Below are positions 58,402 to 64,000 of a DNA stretch of 64,000 nucleotides, in pieces (the stretch's first letter is position 1; every line of letters begins with the position of its first letter). Made by a program: the position numbers and the translations under genes. The notes below the pieces were generated by a model that searched no databases, was not told the origin of the DNA, and saw only the letters and a list, made by a program, of their open reading frames with translations. The stretch is from Methanoregula sp. Its GTDB lineage: Archaea > Halobacteriota > Methanomicrobia > Methanomicrobiales > Methanospirillaceae. The stretch lies in assembly GCA_041645435.1 (NCBI GenBank), contig JBAZQB010000004.1, forward strand, positions 124,001 to 188,000. Reading direction: 5' to 3'.

Positions 58402-59127
58402 TTACTTCGTACCGGGTTTCGAACCCGGTGCCGCAGCTACGATTTTTAATGCTTCAGTGATCTCCGGAAGCAGCTCGGCCGGTATGCCGATGACCAGTTC
58501 GCCATCTTCAATGCCGGAGAACTTACGGGATCCGTCACAGCCCAGCGAGAAGTTCACGTGGCCGGTGAGATAGGTCTGCGCACATGCATCGGAACAGACC
58601 GACTGGATACCGGCAAATTCCGACTGGATCCGTCCCCCCAGCCGGAACATCGTGCTCTGCGCAAGTTTCAGCATTGCCCAGGGACTCGCAACAATCACTA
58701 CGACCTGGGGATCGAACGGGGTCTTTTCGAGCGGGGCATACATCGTGGCGTACGTATCCCCGGTATGCAGGTGTGCAACCCGGTCAATGGTCCGCTTGCA
58801 GGACGCAGAGCTCTCGAATTTTCCGAGCTTATAATAGAAATCACCATTCTTCAGGCTCTCGGTGATCTCCCGGAGACCCAGTGCCCATGCACCGCCATTG
58901 CATTCGTGTTTTTCAGAAGTCGAGTAGAAGATCCGCCCTTCTTTTCGTGCAAGGCCGATCATTGAGCAGTGACGGATCGTTTTGTCAAATGCTTCCATGC
59001 CTGCCGGGATCTCTTCCTTTTTGGTTGCAAACCGGAATGCAACCGGTGAACCGCTGAGCTTGAGATACTTCTTAAGCGTCTCGGATGCCTCTGCGTAGTT
59101 TATTGCAATTTTCATATCTGCTGCCAT
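58402..59127 (-). CDS. DUF169 family protein
   Basis: A 241-residue protein of the DUF169 family, common in methanogens, function unknown. Recognisable are SPVAFRFATKKEEIP, the cysteine segment SCKRTIDRV, FDPQVVVIVASPWAMLKLAQ and QSVCSDACAQTYLTGH. GAGGTGA lies 7 bases before the ATG at 59127. It is separated from the flavin protein by about 240 bases and is convergent with it. Confidence 0.88.
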   Translation of the reverse strand: MAADMKIAINYAEASETLKKYLKLSGSPVAFRFATKKEEIPAGMEAFDKTIRHCSMIGLARKEGRIFYSTSEKHECNGGAWALGLREITESLKNGDFYYKLGKFESSASCKRTIDRVAHLHTGDTYATMYAPLEKTPFDPQVVVIVASPWAMLKLAQSTMFRLGGRIQSEFAGIQSVCSDACAQTYLTGHVNFSLGCDGSRKFSGIEDGELVIGIPAELLPEITEALKIVAAAPGSKPGTK

Positions 59128-59323
59128 AAGATTTCACCTCATAATCCCCGTATAGGGGGTTTGTGTACATCTAGACCATGTGACGGGAATTATTTAAAGA
59201 TAGTGACCGTGCAAAAAATAGGTGGATAAGTGGCATCGGGGCCGGGAACCCGTATACTGAAGGATTGTGGAATGACGCTACCCTTATCCCTCCCCTCCCA
59301 CAAACAGATACGAAGGTTACATC

Positions 59324-60046
59324 ATGGAATATGGCAATTTACTGGACGATGCGCTTCACTATACAAAAAAGGGCATCTTTTCGAATGTGAACCGCTGGAT
59401 AAAACTGTTTGTGGCGATCATCTGCCTTGGCATCCCGATGAACGGGTACATCATGCGGATCTACCGGGGGGCATCCCCGGCACCGGAAGTGGACCAGTGG
59501 GGCACCCTGTTTGTTGACGGCATCAAGCTGATGATTGTCGGGATTATCTATGCGATTCCCATGATGATCCTCTGGGCATTCATCTACGGGGGCATGCTGC
59601 TTACGGTGGTGCAGGGGAACCTGAGCACAGCCGCGATGGAGAACTGGTCTCCCAACCTGGGACTCATACTCGTTATGTATGCCATCGAGATCGTCATCGC
59701 GATCATCATGCCGGTGGCAGCAATACGATTTGCACGCACAGGAAGTTTTTCCGAAGCTTTCAACTTCAGTGCAATCCTTGAAACCATCAAAAAGATCGGG
59801 TGGATCAACTATATCATCGCCCTGATCCTTGTCTCCCTTGTCGTTGCCATCCCGATCTGTATCATTATCTTCGGTCTCATCCTTATCGGCGGGATCAGCA
59901 TGTTCATGCTGGGTGGCAGCAACATTGCCCTACTCGGACTAATTTTAGCAGGAATCCTCATTATCCTCATCTTCGCCCCCCTGTTTACGGTCTTCCAGGC
60001 ACGTTACATGACAAGGGTTTACGATAGTGCGGCAATTGAGGCATAA
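59324..60046 (+). CDS. DUF4013 family membrane protein
   Basis: A 240-residue membrane protein with five to six helices. Starts MEYGNLLDDALHYTKKGIF, a family hallmark, with WIKLFVAIICLGIPMNGYIMR, and ends with FQARYMTRVYDSA. DUF4013 proteins are common in methanogens; function unknown. AAGGTTA precedes the ATG. No obvious partner gene. Confidence 0.88.
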   Translation: MEYGNLLDDALHYTKKGIFSNVNRWIKLFVAIICLGIPMNGYIMRIYRGASPAPEVDQWGTLFVDGIKLMIVGIIYAIPMMILWAFIYGGMLLTVVQGNLSTAAMENWSPNLGLILVMYAIEIVIAIIMPVAAIRFARTGSFSEAFNFSAILETIKKIGWINYIIALILVSLVVAIPICIIIFGLILIGGISMFMLGGSNIALLGLILAGILIILIFAPLFTVFQARYMTRVYDSAAIEA

Positions 60047-60180
60047 TTTTTTGGATTCCCGTAACAGGAATCTTGTTCTTAAGGTTCTGTCCGGAATATT
60101 CCCGGTCCTGTGGACCGGAATTTCTTTAAAAAAAATTGCATTGTAGAAAACTTTTTTTGACGTAATATATTGCCCCCCTC

Positions 60181-60213
60181 TTGCGCCACCAGTCCCCCGT
60201 TGGGGGACGGGCG
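60181..60213 (+). other. Strong G/C hairpin
   Basis: GCGCC..AGTCCCCC and GGGGGAC..GGGCGC pair around a GTT loop. It lies in the gap between the DUF4013 gene and thiI, about 120 bases before repeat copy E. Could be a terminator or part of an RNA. Confidence 0.45.
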
Positions 60214-60331
60214 CAGTGCGATAGTCCGGGTAAGATTACCGGTAATACGTCGTCATCGCAATGGGAGCGAAGCTGCCGAGAGCGTCAGGGTCTTTAGATG
60301 ATTTATCCTGAAAATCGTACTCATTAATAAG

Positions 60332-60469
60332 ATGGGGGTTGAAACCCCCATACCCCCTGTCGCGATGAACATCGCCGCCCCCGACGGGGCGCCCCCGCGG
60401 CGATTAAGTGACTAAAAATACTAAAACCTCATTGCCCCTCCGTGCCTAAAGAGAGGCCCTGAGGCGGGG
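60332..60469 (-). repeat. Dispersed intergenic repeat, copy E
   Basis: Complete reverse copy: ATGGGGGTTGAAACCCCCAT (60332-60351), then CGCCGCCCCCGACGGGGCGC with CGCGGCG, then GCCCCTCCGTGCC with GAGGCCCTGAGGCGGGG. After module 1 the flank GAGAATTATAAAAACGATTT and following bases match copy B (22321 onward) closely. Confidence 0.85.
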
Positions 60470-60582
60470 AGAATTATAAAAACGATTTTCATGCTTCGGG
60501 TGCGAACGTCTGTCCATTCCCATTTCTACAGGGCAAAAAAATGTATTTGCTTCTCGTTAAAAGTGAATATACCGGCAAATTA

Positions 60583-61692
60583 TCAGACCGGAATGGGTAT
60601 GCCGGTGGCTTCCAGGTTACTTTCAATCTCCCGTATGGTCTCAAGTTTTGCTTTTGTAGACGGCCCTTTTGGTACAGCTTTGCAACCCGATGCCGCTGAT
60701 GTTGACTCCGTAAATGTCCCGATCTGCCGGGCGAGCTGGATCACATCTTCCTTGTCAAAGCCGATGAGCGGGCGGTAGATCGGGATCTCAGCTGCATCGG
60801 TGAGCACGACAAGGTTATCAAGCGTCTGGCTTGCCACCTGGCCGATGGATTCACCGGTCACGATCCCTTTTGCCCCCACCCGGTTTGCATAAGCAGTTGC
60901 AACCCGGTACATACGGCGCTTGCAGAAGATACAGGTGTACTTCTCGAGATGCCTGCTGATGAGCTCTGTTTTTGCATTTGCAAGATACGAATCGGCAATC
61001 ACGGTCAGTTCGATGCCGGGCTGGTACTGGGCCAGCTGTTCGACAACGCGCCGGGCACGGGCGATCGTGGTCTCATCGAGGAACGAGTCGAGTGCAACAA
61101 AGAGCGGGATGATCCGGCACCCCCGCTTCATCATCATCCACGCGGCAACGGGCGAGTCGATTCCCCCGGACACGAGAGCGACAAGGGTGCCTTCGACCCC
61201 GAGCGGGAGTCCCCCTACGGCTTTTGTTACATTATCGTACAGATAGGCCTCGTTTGCCCGGATCTCGATATGGATCTCTTTATCCGGATTGGCAAGGTTC
61301 ACTTTCAGGTGCGGGAATTCATTCCGGAGCAGGTAGCCGTACTCGATCGCCTTGTCGTTGGAGCTGAAGGTATGGGTGCCTACCCGCTTCATCTTGATGG
61401 CAAACGTCTTTGCCGTGCCTATCCCATGCCGGCGACAGTAATCCGGTAGACTGGACTCGATCTCGTCAAGTTTTATGTGTTCCACTTCGGAAAACGATAC
61501 GATCCCGAAGATCTTTTTCAGCAACTCGGGTTTCACATCGCCATCCAGCCAGATGCGTCCCCGCTCGTTCCGTACATGGATGCCCGGCATCACTTCGCGG
61601 ATATTTGCGATGAGCACATTCTCCCACTGCCGGCGAACCGGATCGGATTTTAAAAATAGTTCAGAATAGCGCACAAGCCATTGTTTTTTCAT
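60583..61692 (-). CDS. thiI: tRNA 4-thiouridine synthase ThiI
   Basis: Makes 4-thiouridine at position 8 of tRNA. N-terminal ferredoxin-like and THUMP regions (to about 165), then PP-loop VSGGIDSPVAAW (175-186). The end has CIFCKRRMYR and the conserved SGCKAVPKGP; no rhodanese domain, as in many archaeal ThiI, so sulfur is likely received another way. 369 residues. It is the last gene of the metX operon, 16 bases after DUF1894. Identity is firm. Confidence 0.93.
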   Translation of the reverse strand: MKKQWLVRYSELFLKSDPVRRQWENVLIANIREVMPGIHVRNERGRIWLDGDVKPELLKKIFGIVSFSEVEHIKLDEIESSLPDYCRRHGIGTAKTFAIKMKRVGTHTFSSNDKAIEYGYLLRNEFPHLKVNLANPDKEIHIEIRANEAYLYDNVTKAVGGLPLGVEGTLVALVSGGIDSPVAAWMMMKRGCRIIPLFVALDSFLDETTIARARRVVEQLAQYQPGIELTVIADSYLANAKTELISRHLEKYTCIFCKRRMYRVATAYANRVGAKGIVTGESIGQVASQTLDNLVVLTDAAEIPIYRPLIGFDKEDVIQLARQIGTFTESTSAASGCKAVPKGPSTKAKLETIREIESNLEATGIPIPV

Positions 61693-61708
61693 GAAACTGG
61701 TTCACCGG

Positions 61709-61996
61709 TTATTTTTTCTTTCTCGCGGTTTTGCGGACGCGATCTGCTTCATCGGTATCTTCGATCCGCAGGAGATAGGTCCCGTGGCAGGGTTTGGTAT
61801 AGGGAAAGACAATTTTTCCCCCGTCAAGCCCGAGCGCGATCGGCGGGAGGCCGATAATGTACTCATCGAAAAGCTTGTAGCCGGGATCGACATACCAGAC
61901 TTCGGAGAAATTCTTCTCAACATATTCCCTGCATTCCTTGAATGAAGCCCCGAGCGGGAGGAGCATCTCGTACTTCAGGTTCTCGATACAGCCCAT
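61709..61996 (-). CDS. DUF1894 family protein
   Basis: A 95-residue methanogen-specific protein; MGCIENLKYEMLLPLGASFKE begins at the ATG of 61996, with further FSEVWYVDPGYKLFDEYIIG. Function unknown. It overlaps the DUF1890 gene by 22 bases, the usual pairing of the two families in methanogens. The frame opens earlier at 62068 but that part lies inside DUF1890. Confidence 0.85.
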   Translation of the reverse strand: MGCIENLKYEMLLPLGASFKECREYVEKNFSEVWYVDPGYKLFDEYIIGLPPIALGLDGGKIVFPYTKPCHGTYLLRIEDTDEADRVRKTARKKK

Positions 61997-62457
61997 CCGA
62001 ACACCTCGTTGACCTTTGCCTTCAGCTGCACCGGGTTGTGCACTGCCTTTTCCACGATCTTCTCGCACGGGAACTCTATCGATGCCGCGAGCGGTCCGGG
62101 ATCCTTGCCAAAGATGATCACCACAAGCCGGCTCTGTGGCAGGAGGTGGCGCATCGTTGCCGCGTATGCAATCGCTGCGTCGTTGTGCGCACAGACCACG
62201 CAGAGATCCGCGGCCCGGTGCTTCTCAACGATCTCTTCGATACACTTCTCGAGCACCATCATCGGCCCGATATAGTGCTTCTCCGGGTCGGAGACCCTGA
62301 GCAGGTTCAGCACCGAAGGATTGCCGGTGATGAGGAGATCCGATCCGTGCGTGCGAAGCTGGTGGGCTATATACAGGGCGATCGCCTGTTGCGCCGGCGC
62401 TTCCGGACAGCCGAGCAGGAGCAGCGCTTTGTTGGGTATTGTAACAGGTTCAGTCAT
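61975..62457 (-). CDS. DUF1890 family protein
   Basis: A 160-residue methanogen-specific protein. ALLLLGCPEAPAQQAIALYI and DLLITGNPSVLNLLRVSDP match the family. Start at the ATG of 62457, which overlaps the ThrRS-editing gene by four bases; the frame opens earlier. Always paired with DUF1894 in methanogens; function unknown, a link to one-carbon metabolism is sometimes guessed. Confidence 0.85.
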   Translation of the reverse strand: MTEPVTIPNKALLLLGCPEAPAQQAIALYIAHQLRTHGSDLLITGNPSVLNLLRVSDPEKHYIGPMMVLEKCIEEIVEKHRAADLCVVCAHNDAAIAYAATMRHLLPQSRLVVIIFGKDPGPLAASIEFPCEKIVEKAVHNPVQLKAKVNEVFGWAVSRT

Positions 62458-62999
62458 TTTTTCACTCCGGTTCCGGAACAGGTGCCCGTGCATTCAGCGG
62501 ACTGCGGGCAGACATGCACGGCATCCGCTTCCTTGAACGGGTGATGGCAGTACGGGCAGGTGAAGTCGCATTCTGTACCCTCGTACGGGCAGATCGTCAT
62601 CGAGAGATCCGCGAGCGGGTGGCCCTTGCCCCGGATCTCAAATTCCTTATACCAGCCGAACGGTGCCCGCTTCACTTCGACCGATTCTGCATAAAGTGCG
62701 TCTTCGAGTCCGGTAAGGATCGCAAGGGCCACCTGCGGGGAGCCGAGCGTGCTTGTCAGGTGGGCATACGGGTAGATCAGGACCCGGTTCACGCCGAGTA
62801 TCGAAAGCCGCTTCCGGACATTCTTTACCGCACTCGCGATCACATTTCCGGGATTTTTTTCGTCCAGTTTCTCTATGCAGCAGAAGAGGACAACGCATTC
62901 CTCCATCCGGTCCTCACGGGAGGTGACGGATTCTGCCATCTTCGTCTTCTGCGTGGCATGGTACCACATGGAGGTGGCATGGATGGAGAGGATCCTCAC
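62454..62999 (-). CDS. Stand-alone ThrRS editing domain with zinc ribbon
   Basis: A 181-residue protein. Residues 1-140 match the archaeal editing domain of threonyl-tRNA synthetase, which hydrolyses Ser-tRNA(Thr): MRILSIHATSMWY, RMEECVVLFCCIEKLDEKNP, VLIYPYAHLTSTLGSP and APFGWYKEFEIRGKGHPLADLS. The catalytic part of the synthetase is absent. The tail (about 145-181) has CDFTCPYCHHPF, VCPQSAECTGTCSGTG, a zinc ribbon not found on typical ThrRS. It would act in trans on mischarged tRNA. Overlaps DUF1890 and metX by four bases each. Confidence 0.87.
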   Translation of the reverse strand: MRILSIHATSMWYHATQKTKMAESVTSREDRMEECVVLFCCIEKLDEKNPGNVIASAVKNVRKRLSILGVNRVLIYPYAHLTSTLGSPQVALAILTGLEDALYAESVEVKRAPFGWYKEFEIRGKGHPLADLSMTICPYEGTECDFTCPYCHHPFKEADAVHVCPQSAECTGTCSGTGVKK

Positions 63000-64000
63000 G
63001 GGTTTCCTCTCCCGACAAGGGTGCTGATCGCATCGCTCGTGATAAGGCCGATGAGGTGCTGGTCGGCATCCACCACCGGCAGGGCTGAAATAGAGTGCTC
63101 CTCCATTTTCTTTGCAGCAGATTCGATCGGTTCATCCGGCGTGGTAGTATGCACGTCCTTTGACATGATCTCATCGAGCCAGAGGAAATTTTTCGCAACG
63201 GCTTTTGCGATATCCCACGATGTGACGATGCCGACGAGATGGCCGTCACCCGATAATACCGGCAGGTGATTGACCTCAAGGTTGATCATCCGTCGTGCGG
63301 TGACTGCCGTTGTCGCCCCTTCCTCAATCGTCGGGACATTGCGGAACATCACATCGCCGACAATGGTCCTTGAAAGGAATTGCGAGATCAGGTAATTGAC
63401 CTGGCCGGATTCCAGTAAAAATCCGTCGTGACCATAGTTGGACCGGATCTCGCTGTACCGGACCTCCCGTTCATTGGCGGTCAGGGCCGAGACGATCTCC
63501 TGCGACTGGTAGGGGGGATAGAGCCAGTCGGAAGATACCGAGATCACGAGGAATCCCGCCTTTGCTTCCGCCAGCCCTTTTACGAGCGAGCCGTCTTTTG
63601 TCAGGTCGAAGTAATCGATCGCTTTGGTGATGTAGAGATACGAGTTCGCATCGAACCGCTGGGTGAACGTGTCTCCCTGGTGATGGAGATAACTCTCAAC
63701 GGCAAAATCGGTGGAGAAGTCAAACCCGATCCGGTCTTTGGACTGGAGCGAGCGCCCGAACTTTGCATGCATCGATTCGTCAGAGAGATAGGTGATGTGG
63801 CCGACCATCCGCGCAAGGGCGAGCCCCTTGACCGGGCCCGGCGCATCATACGATCTCGTATCGTAATAATTCCCGCCATTCCATTCCGGATCCGAGATGA
63901 TCGCTTTCCTTCCTACTTCATTGAAGGCAATCTGTTGTGGGGTGGAGTAGCCTGTCGCTGCGATAATGATCGCCTTTTTCATCATGTCTGGGTAACTGAC
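62996..64000 (-). CDS. metX: Homoserine O-acetyltransferase fused to CBS pair (5' cut by window)
   Basis: The beginning is beyond the right edge: the frame continues upstream of the internal ATG at 63985 through VSYPD and reads PDMMKKAIIIAATGYSTPQQIAFNEV, as in the middle of MetX. Then come KAIDYFDLTKDGS and VSSDWLYPPYQSQEIV (Asp of the triad) and NYGHDGFLLE (His). Two CBS domains follow (about 205-330 of the visible part) with MFRNVPTIEEGATT and MSKDVHTTTPDEPIES, which bind adenosyl ligands. Enzyme of methionine synthesis; the CBS pair may let AMP/ATP/SAM levels control it. Confidence 0.9.
   Translation of the reverse strand, partial: VSYPDMMKKAIIIAATGYSTPQQIAFNEVGRKAIISDPEWNGGNYYDTRSYDAPGPVKGLALARMVGHITYLSDESMHAKFGRSLQSKDRIGFDFSTDFAVESYLHHQGDTFTQRFDANSYLYITKAIDYFDLTKDGSLVKGLAEAKAGFLVISVSSDWLYPPYQSQEIVSALTANEREVRYSEIRSNYGHDGFLLESGQVNYLISQFLSRTIVGDVMFRNVPTIEEGATTAVTARRMINLEVNHLPVLSGDGHLVGIVTSWDIAKAVAKNFLWLDEIMSKDVHTTTPDEPIESAAKKMEEHSISALPVVDADQHLIGLITSDAISTLVGRGNP

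Overview
The window is a stretch of methanogenic archaeal chromosome. The pointers are archaeal information-processing genes (L44e, S27e, aIF2-alpha, Nop10, a Gins51-like GINS subunit, archaeal primase PriS), the archaeal lipid enzyme glycerol-1-phosphate dehydrogenase, DUF1890/DUF1894 genes typical of methanogens, an archaeal ThrRS editing domain, and many PAS-rich sensors and secreted Thr/Pro-rich proteins. The style fits Methanomicrobiales, possibly close to Methanoregula; this placement is an inference from gene content. There is no rRNA and no CRISPR array. Two tRNA genes (Gly-CCC and Thr-CGT) are present.

Layout. 0-8 kb: a peroxiredoxin, an AT-rich M48-like protease, then a minus-strand cluster L44e-S27e-aIF2a-nop10-PAC2 preceded by gins51-priS-elp3 and a UPF0058 gene, with an ADP-ribosylglycohydrolase running divergently. 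8.0-10.2 kb: an accessory gap holding a degenerate 24-25 bp tandem array, copy A of a dispersed GC-rich repeat, a HEPN-like gene and a hairpin-rich non-coding segment. 10.2-17 kb: UPF0179-egsA, divergent DUF63-spoIIM-proS, a TMEM175-like channel and an anchored protein. 17-24 kb: Cys-rich secreted paralogues, zinc-ribbon genes, an Mrp/NBP35 ATPase and a dGTPase. 24-29 kb: a receptor-like Ser/Thr kinase with an outside beta-helix, its FHA-winged-helix partner, a divergent small secreted peptide and a surface protein. 29-36 kb: tRNA-Gly, ACT/DUF5612, Sua5, a nucleotidyltransferase, repeat regions, SixA and an orphan Cas4-like nuclease.

36.39-44.08 kb is an integrated element. It is bounded by a perfect 19-bp direct repeat; the left copy is the 3' end of tRNA-Thr. 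It carries a tyrosine recombinase with a zinc ribbon, a 1299-residue SIR2-domain protein, a polytopic membrane protein and two small proteins. The DNA is visibly AT-rich against its surroundings. I read it as a compact mobile defence island whose main cargo is a SIR2 NADase-type effector with a very large C-terminal region; this is the leading candidate for an undescribed system.

44-64 kb returns to host chromosome: a PAS sensor, a small multidrug export protein, a stand-alone LigD-type phosphoesterase in a thiamine salvage operon (thiM-thiE), a fused PP-loop sulfotransferase/reductase-like and cysteine desulfurase protein, an ABC exporter, a giant multi-PAS histidine kinase with an internal 969-bp duplication, flavin/DUF169 genes, and a tightly overlapping operon metX(CBS)-ThrRS editing domain-DUF1890-DUF1894-thiI that runs off the right edge. 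Five copies of one modular, hairpin-rich intergenic repeat (A-E) are scattered through the window.
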